A DNA stretch of 58,388 bases from Faecalibacillus faecis (GTDB taxonomy: Bacteria; Bacillota_I; Bacilli_A; Erysipelotrichales; Coprobacillaceae). The stretch is taken from the NCBI RefSeq assembly GCF_003024675.1, contig NZ_PYLP01000015.1, positions 1 to 58,388 of the forward strand, in the 5' to 3' direction. The position numbers and the translations under genes are program-made. Position 1 is the first letter of the stretch, and each line of letters opens with the position of its first letter. Below, one piece after another: positions 51,071 through 58,388 of this stretch. The notes under the pieces are model-generated. The model ran no database searches. It had not been told where the DNA came from and saw nothing but the letters and a program-made list of their open reading frames with translations.

Positions 51071-51181
51071 CTACTCATCCTCGTTGTCATAATCACTGAT
51101 TTTTAATACTTCCCGTAACAACTTCATATCCTCTCTTGAATTAAGGTTTATCCTTTTCACAACCTGATAAGGTGTACCGTA
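51071..51181 (-). pseudogene. C-terminal fragment, probably from a mobile element
   Basis: A start-less frame reads GTPYQVVKRINLNSREDMKL then LREVLKISDYDNEDE and stops at TAG 51071. The coding style (less A/T-rich codons) differs from neighbours. The family is unknown to me. It joins directly to the HD-GYP remnant at 51182. From 50914 to 51070 nothing else is seen. Confidence 0.35.
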
Positions 51182-51182
51182 C

Positions 51183-51545
51183 TTATGCATCTCCTACTAA
51201 ACCATCTGGATAATCTTTTCCATCATATCTTTCATGATGATAGTGACAGATTTCACGTGCGTATTTTACAAGTGGCTCATTTTTATAGAAAAGTAAATTT
51301 TCTAACATTTTAGCTCCTATAACGGCATGATCTTGCATGATTCTTTTTTCTTCTTCCGTCAGTTTTCCTGGTTTATTAAGGATTTCATTAGGAATGGAAA
51401 TTTTTCCAATGTCATGTAATGGTGAAGCCGTTTCGATTAAAAACGTATCATCTTGACTAAGATGATATTTATCTGTTTTTTTCATATGCAGTTCACATTT
51501 GCCATTATAATAGAAAGATGAGGTGAACTTATGAAAATAAATCAA
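51183..51545 (-). pseudogene. HD-GYP domain fragment
   Basis: Minus-strand frame with KYHLSQDDTFLIETASPLHD, IGKISIPNEILNKPGKLTEE, DHAVIGAKMLENLL and HHERYDGKDYPDGLVGDA. This is the core of an HD-GYP phosphohydrolase (HD-IGKI and HHERxDGxGYP-like, with K for the second G). It stops abruptly after VGDA where the family continues IPxxARIVALxDxxDAL. The 5' part before the domain is missing, and the frame's first residues overlap the next gene's leader. Relatives hydrolyse c-di-GMP; this copy is truncated at both ends. Confidence 0.75.
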
Positions 51546-52640
51546 GAAACAAAAAAAAATATCTTAACCATTACATATGCTGGAGTCGTTTTATTTGTTA
51601 TTCTCTATTTTTCTAAAGTAATTGGTTTTTTAGCTTCTATTTGGCAACTTCTTGTTCCTTTTATAATTGGTTTTGCAATTGCCTTTGTTTTAAATATTAT
51701 AATTCATCAATTAGAAAATACACTTTATAAAAACATCAAGAAGAATAAAAGAATATTATCTTTTATCACTATGTTTTTATTAATTGTTCTTTTTATTGGT
51801 CTTATTTGTTTTATTGTAGGTCCAGAACTTATTCTTTCTATCAAAATGATTATGAAACAAGCTCCTATAGCTTATGAAAATCTCATAGATTTCTTAAAAA
51901 CAAATAGAAATATCATGAACGGAAGTTTTACAAGTATTATAGATTCACTTGTTTCTTTAGATTTTGATTTAGCTGAGATTTTTAATCAACTTATAAAAAA
52001 CTGGAAACCATTATTTAACTCTGGGTTTTCTATACTTACCAATACAGTAAGTAGTCTTTCTTCTTTCTTTATTGGCTTTGTTTTTTCAATCTATCTGTTA
52101 TTTTCTAAAGAAAAACTTTCTAGACAATTAAAAACCACTTCACAAGCCTTATTAGGAGAAGACAAAACCAAAAAAATTTGTCAAATCATAAAACTTTCCA
52201 GCGATACTTTTACAAGTTTTATTACTGGTCAATGTTTAGAAGCATGTATTCTTGGTAGCATGTTTGTGGTTTCTATGTCTCTTTTACAAATGCCTTATGC
52301 TTTATTGATGGGAATTATTATCGCAATCACCGCACTTATTCCTGTTTTTGGTGCTTTTATTGGCTGTTTTATAGGAATTATTATGATTGGCATTGTAAAT
52401 CCAATACAAGCTGTTGCCTTTATTATTCTATTTTTAATCCTTCAACAAATAGAAGGCAATTTCATCTATCCTCATGTTGTAGGTAATTCAGTGGGACTTC
52501 CTTCTATCTGGGTCTTTGTCGCTGTTATTATCGGTGGTAATTTGATGGGAATTTTAGGTATGTTTTTATTCATTCCTCTTACTTCAATCATTTATACACT
52601 TTTTAAAGAATATATTAAATCTAAGGACATAAAATCTTAA
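51531..52640 (+). CDS. AI-2E family transporter-like membrane protein
   Basis: 369 residues, about eight helices. Hallmarks are IWQLLVPFIIGFAIAFVLN near the N-terminus, FFIGFVFSIYLLFSKEKLSR before the re-entrant region, ALIPVFGAFIGC and LQQIEGNFIYPHVVGNSVGL. The PerM/AI-2E superfamily exports signalling molecules or acts as a Na+(Li+)/H+ antiporter in some bacteria; the substrate here is open. AGGTGA precedes ATG 51531, with TATAAT at 51506-51511. It is paralogous to the protein at 25659 but much better preserved in family motifs. Confidence 0.9.
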   Translation: MKINQETKKNILTITYAGVVLFVILYFSKVIGFLASIWQLLVPFIIGFAIAFVLNIIIHQLENTLYKNIKKNKRILSFITMFLLIVLFIGLICFIVGPELILSIKMIMKQAPIAYENLIDFLKTNRNIMNGSFTSIIDSLVSLDFDLAEIFNQLIKNWKPLFNSGFSILTNTVSSLSSFFIGFVFSIYLLFSKEKLSRQLKTTSQALLGEDKTKKICQIIKLSSDTFTSFITGQCLEACILGSMFVVSMSLLQMPYALLMGIIIAITALIPVFGAFIGCFIGIIMIGIVNPIQAVAFIILFLILQQIEGNFIYPHVVGNSVGLPSIWVFVAVIIGGNLMGILGMFLFIPLTSIIYTLFKEYIKSKDIKS

Positions 52641-52660
52641 ATTATTATTTCTTATACTTT

Positions 52661-52690
52661 CGTGCTTATATTATTTATGATATAAGCACG
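52661..52690 (+). terminator. Terminator of the AI-2E gene
   Basis: CGTGCTTATAT/ATATAAGCACG hairpin; only a loose T-rich tail (CTTGTTTGTT) follows. Confidence 0.6.
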
Positions 52691-52702
52691 CTTGTTTGTT
52701 AA

Positions 52703-52731
52703 AAAAAAGATATTCTATTTTTGAATATCTT
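52703..52731 (-). terminator. Terminator of the shikimate operon
   Basis: AAGATATTC/GAATATCTT hairpin (52731-52707) with an eight-T run on the minus strand. It overlaps the end of aroK. Confidence 0.88.
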
Positions 52732-53206
52732 CTATAATCTTATTAACAATATCATCTAATGTCCCGTCATTATTTACATGATAGTGGCAACTATCTAAAT
52801 AAAGATCATGTCTTTCATCAAATAATTGATAAAGTTTTTGTGGTCCATTTTTCAATAATGGACGATGTGCTGTTTCTACATCACTTACAATATTATCTAA
52901 AGGTCGATCAATATAGAATACCTTCCCCGCTTGTTTTAAAATCTCACGGTTTTTCTTTCTTTTAATAACGCCCCCACCTGTAGAAATAATGTAACCATCT
53001 AATTTTGCCATATCTAAACAAGCTTCACTTTCTCGATCTCTGAAATATTCTTCGGAGATATTAAACATTTCAGGAATGGTACATTGATATTTCTTTTCAA
53101 TATATTCATCCATGTCAATCACTGGCATCTTCAATTTTTCTGATAATAATTTAGAGATTGTGGTTTTTCCACATCCCATGATTCCCACTAATATAATATT
53201 TTCCAT
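52715..53206 (-). CDS. aroK: Shikimate kinase
   Basis: 163 residues. It phosphorylates shikimate at O3. Walker A is GIMGCGKTTISKLLSEKL, the shikimate-binding DMDEYIEKKY (Asp pair) follows, then FRDRESEACLD with Arg and ISTGGGVIKR. Last gene of the operon, two bases after the pheA stop. Confidence 0.96.
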   Translation of the reverse strand: MENIILVGIMGCGKTTISKLLSEKLKMPVIDMDEYIEKKYQCTIPEMFNISEEYFRDRESEACLDMAKLDGYIISTGGGVIKRKKNREILKQAGKVFYIDRPLDNIVSDVETAHRPLLKNGPQKLYQLFDERHDLYLDSCHYHVNNDGTLDDIVNKIIEDIQK

Positions 53207-53208
53207 TC

Positions 53209-54330
53209 TTACGCCCTTTTATAATTTCCCAATACTTTCAATGTTGTACTGGTTGCTTTCATTTTATTTATTGCACGTTGAATTTTTTCTTCATGCATAT
53301 TTCCTTCAAAATCAATATAGAAATAATATTGCCAATATTGAGTTTCAATTGGTCTTGATTCAATACGATCCATATTAATTTGACTTTGTTTGATTGTTTG
53401 TAGCATGTTATCTAAAGTTCCTACTTGATGTGGTAAAGTAAGGATAACTGATACTTTATCACTTTCTTTTGGACAAATCAATTCTTTAGAAATAACCATA
53501 AAACGTGTTCTGTTGTTTTTCTTGTTTTGAACATTTTCTTTCAACATTTCTAAACCATAAAGTTTACATGCAAGTGGTGAAGCAATCGCTGCTTTTGTTG
53601 GATTGTTTGAATCCTTTACATATTTAGCTGCCATCGCTGTATCTTGAAATGGTCTTTGTTCTATGCAACGATGTTGATATAGAAATTCACTTGATTGTGC
53701 TAATCCTTGTGGATGTGAGTAAACTTCTTTAATATCTTCTATCTTTGTCCCTGGAAGTGCCATTAAACATTGACTGACATTAACTGCTGTTTCTCCAACA
53801 ATATAAAAACCATATTTTCTTATTAAATCATAGTTATCATTGATTGAACCTGTTAAGCTGTTTTCAATAGGTAAAACCCCATAATCTATTTCTCCATTTT
53901 CTAAAGCAACATAAACATCTTCAAAGTCTTTATAGCCAATATTCTTTGTTCCCTCTCCAAAGAAATTTTCTACCGCACTTTGTGAAAATGCTCCAGCAAT
54001 TCCTTGATAACCTACAACTGGATCTTTTTTAAATTCTGTTTTAATATTTTCATCTAATTCAAGAGGTAATAAATCTGATTGATAAGATTTAGAAACTGTC
54101 ATCATTTCTTGAATAAAGCATCTTGCATATTCTTTTAATTGATCATTACTTAAACGATTAAGATTCTTTTCAATAACTTCTCTTTCTCTTTCAGGTTGAA
54201 AGATTTCTAAATTATTTTCAATTTTATATTCTACAACACTTTTAGAAAGAGCCATTCTTTTTTCAAAAAGTTCCATTAATTGTTGATCAATTGCATCTAT
54301 TTCCATACGACATTGTTTTAAATCTTTCAT
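53209..54330 (-). CDS. pheA: Bifunctional chorismate mutase / prephenate dehydratase
   Basis: 373 residues with three domains. The N-terminal AroQ-type chorismate mutase (residues 1-85) has MEIDAIDQQLMELFEKRMAL and VVEYK. Prephenate dehydratase (about 108-285) has VGYQGIAGAFSQSAVENFF and the catalytic NRTRF. The C-terminal ACT domain (SVILTLPHQVGTLDNML, then NMDRIESRP) gives feedback inhibition by phenylalanine. It commits chorismate to phenylalanine. It starts two bases after the aroC stop. Confidence 0.96.
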   Translation of the reverse strand: MKDLKQCRMEIDAIDQQLMELFEKRMALSKSVVEYKIENNLEIFQPEREREVIEKNLNRLSNDQLKEYARCFIQEMMTVSKSYQSDLLPLELDENIKTEFKKDPVVGYQGIAGAFSQSAVENFFGEGTKNIGYKDFEDVYVALENGEIDYGVLPIENSLTGSINDNYDLIRKYGFYIVGETAVNVSQCLMALPGTKIEDIKEVYSHPQGLAQSSEFLYQHRCIEQRPFQDTAMAAKYVKDSNNPTKAAIASPLACKLYGLEMLKENVQNKKNNRTRFMVISKELICPKESDKVSVILTLPHQVGTLDNMLQTIKQSQINMDRIESRPIETQYWQYYFYIDFEGNMHEEKIQRAINKMKATSTTLKVLGNYKRA

Positions 54331-54332
54331 AC

Positions 54333-55409
54333 TTATTCCCCCATCATATCAAGTATTCCTAAAGCCATCATCGCTTCAACGACAACGACTGCTCTTTGAA
54401 CAATACAAGGATCGTGTCTTCCTTTAATTTCTAATTCTACATTTTCTTTTGTTTCAATATTAATTGTTTTTTGTTTTTTAGCAATCGAAGGTGTTGGTTT
54501 AAATGTTACGGTACAACTTACCGGCATACCATTGGTAATCCCTCCAGTAATTCCCCCATTATGATTAGTAGAGGTTTTTACATGTCCAGCTTCATCATAG
54601 TAATAACAATCATTGGCTTCACTGCCTAGCATTTCATCAATGTTTTCCCCATCACCGAAAGAAACACTTTTAACAGCGGGAATTGAAAACATTAAAGAAG
54701 ATAAATGACTTTCTAAGGAATCAAAGAAAGGTTCTCCTATTCCCGCAGGAACATGTAAAGCTACACATTCTACCTTGCCCCCAACGCTATCTAAATTTTC
54801 TTTTGCTTTTAAAATCGCTTCTTCCATCTTTTCAAAAACACCCTCTTTGATTGTTGGATATTGTTTTTCACTTAATTTTAAAAGCATGTCATCATTTACA
54901 TCCACAGGAAACTTTTCATCTTTGATTTTTCCAATAGATAAAATATGCGCTCCTACTTGTATTCCTTTTTGTTTTAAAATTTGTTTTGCAATATTCCCTG
55001 CAAAAACGATGGGTGCAGTAATTCTTCCAGAAAAATGACCGCCCCCACGAACATCATTAAATCCTTTATATTTAATATAAGCTGGATAATCACTATGTCC
55101 TGGTCGCATATTTGTTTTAAGTAAAGAATAATCTTTAGAATGTTGATCACTGTTGTAGATAACTCCTGTAAGTGGTGCTCCTGTCGTAATACCATCTTGT
55201 AACCCAGATAAAATTTCTACCTGATCTGCTTCTTTTCTAGCTGTCGACATTTTATTTTGTCCTGGCGCTCTTCTTTTCATATCGCGCGCAACTTCATCTA
55301 AATCAATTTGGATACCGCTAGGAAGATTACCAATGGTAATACCAATGGCTTTTCCATGAGATTCACCAAAAATTGTTAGTTCTAGGTTATTTTTATAAGT
55401 TGCCCCCAT
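54333..55409 (-). CDS. aroC: Chorismate synthase
   Basis: 358 residues. It removes phosphate from EPSP to make chorismate, using reduced FMN. Signatures: LELTIFGESHGKAIG, RRAPGQNKMSTARKE, VRGGGHFSGR and VSFGDGE. The frame begins at a TTG at 55412, but AGGAGG lies eight bases before ATG 55409. It overlaps the aroA end by 17 bases. Confidence 0.97.
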   Translation of the reverse strand: MGATYKNNLELTIFGESHGKAIGITIGNLPSGIQIDLDEVARDMKRRAPGQNKMSTARKEADQVEILSGLQDGITTGAPLTGVIYNSDQHSKDYSLLKTNMRPGHSDYPAYIKYKGFNDVRGGGHFSGRITAPIVFAGNIAKQILKQKGIQVGAHILSIGKIKDEKFPVDVNDDMLLKLSEKQYPTIKEGVFEKMEEAILKAKENLDSVGGKVECVALHVPAGIGEPFFDSLESHLSSLMFSIPAVKSVSFGDGENIDEMLGSEANDCYYYDEAGHVKTSTNHNGGITGGITNGMPVSCTVTFKPTPSIAKKQKTINIETKENVELEIKGRHDPCIVQRAVVVVEAMMALGILDMMGE

Positions 55410-56679
55410 CAATTTTTCCTCCTAACATCTCAAAGTCTTTCCAAAAGCTTGGATAAGATTTTTTTACACATCCTTTATTGTCAATAATGATTGGTTCCTT
55501 ACATACTGTTGAAGCAATGGCAAGCATCATTGCCATACGATGGTCGTCATGACTTGAAACATTTCCACCTATAAGAGTGCCTACCCCTTCTAATTCCATA
55601 GAAGATTCATGTTCAACTGCTTGTGCTTTTAATTTATTTAATTCTTCTACGGTTGCTTGAAGACGATCACATTCTTTAATACGTAAACGTCCGGCATTAA
55701 TAACTTCACTATGTCCACTTGCCAATGCTAAGGCAAGAGAAACAACAGGAATAACATCAGGACATTGACTCGCATCCACCGTTGTCGCTTTTAAACCATG
55801 ACTGACGACTTTAATTCCTTCATCATTTTCAATAATTTCACAATTCATTTGTTTTAAAAAATCAATTGTTGCTTTATCTCCTTGTAAAGAATCTAAATTC
55901 AAATCAAGTAAAGTGACATCGTTTCCTAAAGCACCTGCCACTAAATAGAAAGCAGCTTGTGAAAAATCAGATTCTACACGGTAATCTCTCGCTTTATATT
56001 CTTGTCTACCTCTTATAATAAATTGTTTATATTCATGATTAACAACTTCAATACCATAAAGCTTTAACACTTGAAGCGTTAAATCAATATAACCTTTACT
56101 TTCAAGAGGTGTCGTAATTTCAATAATTGAATCAAATGATAATAAAGGTAAAGCAAATAATAAACCAGTAATAAATTGTGAAGAAATATTTCCTGGTATA
56201 CGATAAAGATCCGGTTTTAATTCTCCAACAACATTTAAATCTAAAACATTTTCACGGTATAAATAACCAATATCTTGTCTTTCAAAGATTTCATAATAGG
56301 TATCTAATGGCCTTTTCCCTAATTGTCCTCTTCCTATAAAACGTACTTTATTTTCTTTTACAAGAGAAATAGGAACCATGAAGCGAAGAGTTGATCCTGA
56401 TTCTTCACAATCAATTTGGACTCCTGGCATCGTATTATTTTTAGTAAATGTGTAATTACCGTTAATAATAAGATAATCTTCATGTTGTTCAATAATTGTC
56501 CCTAGTGCTTCCATGGCACCAATTGTTGCTTTGATATCTTGAGAATATTCAATATGATCTATTCTTGAAATACCTTTAGCTAGACTCGCTGCAATGATTG
56601 CACGATGTGCTAATGATTTTGAAGGTGGAACAGATACTTTTCCTTTTAGTTTTGTAGGAATTAACTTAATTTGACTCAT
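55393..56679 (-). CDS. aroA: 3-phosphoshikimate 1-carboxyvinyltransferase (EPSP synthase)
   Basis: 428 residues. It joins PEP to shikimate-3-phosphate. Signatures: VPPSKSLAHRAIIAASLA at the N-terminus, EESGSTLRFMVPI (the PEP-contact loop), and KECDRLQATVEELNKL. It begins two bases after the aroB stop. The glyphosate-binding loop is of the LAG-type region EESGSTLRF; resistance class is not judged. Confidence 0.97.
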   Translation of the reverse strand: MSQIKLIPTKLKGKVSVPPSKSLAHRAIIAASLAKGISRIDHIEYSQDIKATIGAMEALGTIIEQHEDYLIINGNYTFTKNNTMPGVQIDCEESGSTLRFMVPISLVKENKVRFIGRGQLGKRPLDTYYEIFERQDIGYLYRENVLDLNVVGELKPDLYRIPGNISSQFITGLLFALPLLSFDSIIEITTPLESKGYIDLTLQVLKLYGIEVVNHEYKQFIIRGRQEYKARDYRVESDFSQAAFYLVAGALGNDVTLLDLNLDSLQGDKATIDFLKQMNCEIIENDEGIKVVSHGLKATTVDASQCPDVIPVVSLALALASGHSEVINAGRLRIKECDRLQATVEELNKLKAQAVEHESSMELEGVGTLIGGNVSSHDDHRMAMMLAIASTVCKEPIIIDNKGCVKKSYPSFWKDFEMLGGKIDGGNL

Positions 56680-56680
56680 T

Positions 56681-57739
56681 TTATACCCTTTCTTTTTTTA
56701 ATAAAAATTCTTGATTTGTTTGATAAACATAACTCTTTCCTATTTCTTTTAATAAAACAACAGATAAAGAATTATTAATATTTTTCTTATCTAAAGCAAT
56801 TGCTTGAATAAGATTTTTTGTTTCTATCTTGCATTCAAAAGGTAAATTGAATTTGTGTAAGATTTCTTTAATTTGCATCGCAGATCCTGCTTTTGTCAAA
56901 TCCAGACTTTCGGCAAGTTTAGTAATTTGATACATCCCAATACCTACGGCTTCACCATGAGAATATTTTTCATAATGATAGTATTGTTCAATGGCATGAG
57001 CGTAAGTATGTCCAAAGTTAAGTAAAAGACGATCACCAAAATCAAATTGATCTTTTTCAACAACTTCTCTTTTGATGTTGACACAATTATATATGATTTC
57101 ATCAATAAATTCATAGAGTTCTTCAAAATTTTGATAAGAATTTAATTGATCAAATAATTTTTTATCTTTAATACATCCATATTTAATCACTTCTCCCATT
57201 CCATCACTAATAAAATGAGAATCTAAGGTTTTTAAAGTACATGGATCAATTAAAACCATGGAAGGATGATAGAAAGCTCCTACCAGATTTTTCCCTTCTG
57301 GTAAATCAACCGCTACTTTACCCCCAACTGAACTATCCACTTGAGCAAGTAAAGAAGTAGGAATTTGAACAAGTTTTACCCCTCTTAAATAACTACTTGC
57401 AACAAATCCTGCCATATCACCAATAACACCACCACCTAAAGCAATAATTAAGTCCGTTCTAGTAAGTTTAAAATCTAAGCAAGCTTTATAAAGTGTCGGT
57501 AACATATCAAAGCGTTTTGACTTTTCTCCATGAGGAACAACGACATGTCCAACTTCAAAATCTTTTTCAAGATTTGAAGTCAAGACATTACCATATAAAG
57601 GATAAACTCGATCATCAGAAATGATCATTATTTTCTTTCCTTTAAAGATTTCTTTAATTTTGTCATTGGATTGATTTAAAATATTTTTTTCTATATAAAT
57701 AGGATAACTATGTTCCCTTAAATTAACGATCATTTCCAT
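56681..57739 (-). CDS. aroB: 3-dehydroquinate synthase
   Basis: 352 residues. It converts DAHP to 3-dehydroquinate with bound NAD+ and a divalent metal. Signatures: GGGVIGDMAGFVASSYLRG, IPTSLLAQVDSSVGGKVAVD, NLLNFGHTYAHA-like (LLNFGHTYAHAIEQ) and HGEAVGIGM. The frame begins at GTG 57748; ATG 57739 lies six bases after AGGTG and is preferred. It follows the DAHP synthase gene closely. Confidence 0.97.
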   Translation of the reverse strand: MEMIVNLREHSYPIYIEKNILNQSNDKIKEIFKGKKIMIISDDRVYPLYGNVLTSNLEKDFEVGHVVVPHGEKSKRFDMLPTLYKACLDFKLTRTDLIIALGGGVIGDMAGFVASSYLRGVKLVQIPTSLLAQVDSSVGGKVAVDLPEGKNLVGAFYHPSMVLIDPCTLKTLDSHFISDGMGEVIKYGCIKDKKLFDQLNSYQNFEELYEFIDEIIYNCVNIKREVVEKDQFDFGDRLLLNFGHTYAHAIEQYYHYEKYSHGEAVGIGMYQITKLAESLDLTKAGSAMQIKEILHKFNLPFECKIETKNLIQAIALDKKNINNSLSVVLLKEIGKSYVYQTNQEFLLKKERV

Positions 57740-57748
57740 TTCTATCAC

Positions 57749-58388
57749 CTAAATTTCTTTACCAACAGCATCTGCGATTGGTTTTAATTCTTTCATCAAT
57801 TGTTCAAATTTTGCTGGTTTTAATGATTGTGGTCCATCACATAAAGCTTTTTCTGGATTATTATGCACTTCGATCATTAATCCATCACAACCTGCAGCTA
57901 CTGCTGCTTTTGCCATTGGATTCACTAACCACCATTTTCCTCCAGCATGACTTGGATCAATAATGATTGGTAAATGTGTTAATTCTTTGATGACTGGGAC
58001 TGCTTGTAAATCTAATGTATTTCTTGTGTAAGATTCAAATGTTCTCACTCCTCTTTCACATAAGATAACATTTGGATTTCCACTTGCCATGATGTATTCT
58101 GCCGACATGATCCATTCTTGGAAAGTGGCACTTAATCCTCTTTTTAACAAGATTGGTTTCTTTGTAGCTTTTCCGACTTTCTTTAATAAATCGAAGTTTT
58201 GCATATTTCTCGCTCCAATTTGAATCAAGTCTACTTTTTCAATAAATTCATCTAAGTATTCTGCATCCATTAATTCTGAGACGATTGGAAGTCCTGTTGC
58301 TTCTTTAGCCGCTACTAAGATATCTAACCCTGCTGATCCCATTCCTTGGAAAGCATATGGTGATGTTCTTGGTTTAAAAGCGCCTCCT
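57749..58388 (-). CDS. aroF: 3-deoxy-7-phosphoheptulonate (DAHP) synthase, partial
   Basis: The coding sequence continues past the right edge, so the N-terminal part is missing. The visible 213 residues start [18 protein letters not shown] (preceded by GGAFKP), then [48 protein letters not shown] and [13 protein letters not shown]. This is the type I-beta (AroF/KDOP-like) DAHP synthase that joins PEP and erythrose-4-phosphate. First visible gene of the aroF-B-A-C-pheA-aroK operon; any leader or regulatory domain lies outside. Confidence 0.95.
   Translation of the reverse strand, partial: GGAFKPRTSPYAFQGMGSAGLDILVAAKEATGLPIVSELMDAEYLDEFIEKVDLIQIGARNMQNFDLLKKVGKATKKPILLKRGLSATFQEWIMSAEYIMASGNPNVILCERGVRTFESYTRNTLDLQAVPVIKELTHLPIIIDPSHAGGKWWLVNPMAKAAVAAGCDGLMIEVHNNPEKALCDGPQSLKPAKFEQLMKELKPIADAVGKEI

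Noticed and set aside
51183-51545. A complete c-di-GMP phosphodiesterase
   Set aside because: The HD-GYP domain is cut after VGDA, and its 5' part is missing. The frame ends in unrelated sequence.

Overview
The window is about 58 kb of low-GC chromosome from a Gram-positive anaerobe. The 16S rRNA 5' end, the strict Shine-Dalgarno sites, the spoIIA sporulation operon, PFOR, PPDK and thiamine/Mn/GlcN6P riboswitches together suggest a gut Firmicute of the Erysipelotrichia (Coprobacillaceae-like). This placement is inferred from gene content and 16S style, not from a search. Most genes lie on the minus strand, co-oriented with the rRNA operon whose first bases are at the left edge.

Layout. 1-376: start of a 16S gene with its promoter and leader. 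377-3886: pyruvate:ferredoxin oxidoreductase. 4009-6085: a small operon of a divergent DprA-like protein, a rhomboid protease and a membrane protein. 6172-7370: a dead cupin gene and an alpha/beta hydrolase. 7475-11844: PPDK and a DEAD-box helicase. 11909-14741: a metallophosphoesterase and a 2-hydroxyacid dehydrogenase, both with unexplained N-terminal regions. 14799-15335: a decayed group II intron. 15362-20430: an operon of Ntdp, tsaE, tsaB, rimI, tsaD, rex and asnS. 20513-25548: thiT under a TPP riboswitch, ackA, a PemK/MazF-like protein, glmS under a glmS ribozyme, and rpsO with a structured leader. 25659-31887: a YtvI/AI-2E-type membrane protein, a large HprK/PEPCK-like P-loop protein, signal peptidase, then sigF-spoIIAB-spoIIAA with a Spo0A box, and dacF. 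32058-35062: lactate permease divergent from an HPr domain fused to D-lactate dehydrogenase. 35283-44427: transporters (purine, Ca/Na, Mn under a yybP-ykoY riboswitch, two MFS), a HAD phosphatase and a prolidase-like peptidase. 44424-46434: an MBL-fold lactonase-like protein and a PTS-EIIB/ROK fusion. 46556-51545: a graveyard with dead pilM and pilC, an intact pilD, and nuclease, HD-GYP and mobile-element remnants. 51531-52640: a second AI-2E protein. 52715-58388: a shikimate/phenylalanine operon (aroF-aroB-aroA-aroC-pheA-aroK).

How the genes fit together. Much of the window serves the PEP/pyruvate node of a fermenter: PPDK, PFOR, acetate kinase, a lactate permease, D-lactate dehydrogenase and the NADH sensor Rex. 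Two proteins carry PTS domains in unusual places. One is an HPr module (His15 kept, Ser46 replaced by Asn) fused to D-LDH. The other is a cellobiose-type EIIB module fused to a degenerate ROK domain. A third protein has an HprK-like P-loop inside a 585-residue chain. These are the best candidates for undescribed biology, because they suggest direct coupling of PTS phosphorylation state to fermentation and regulation.
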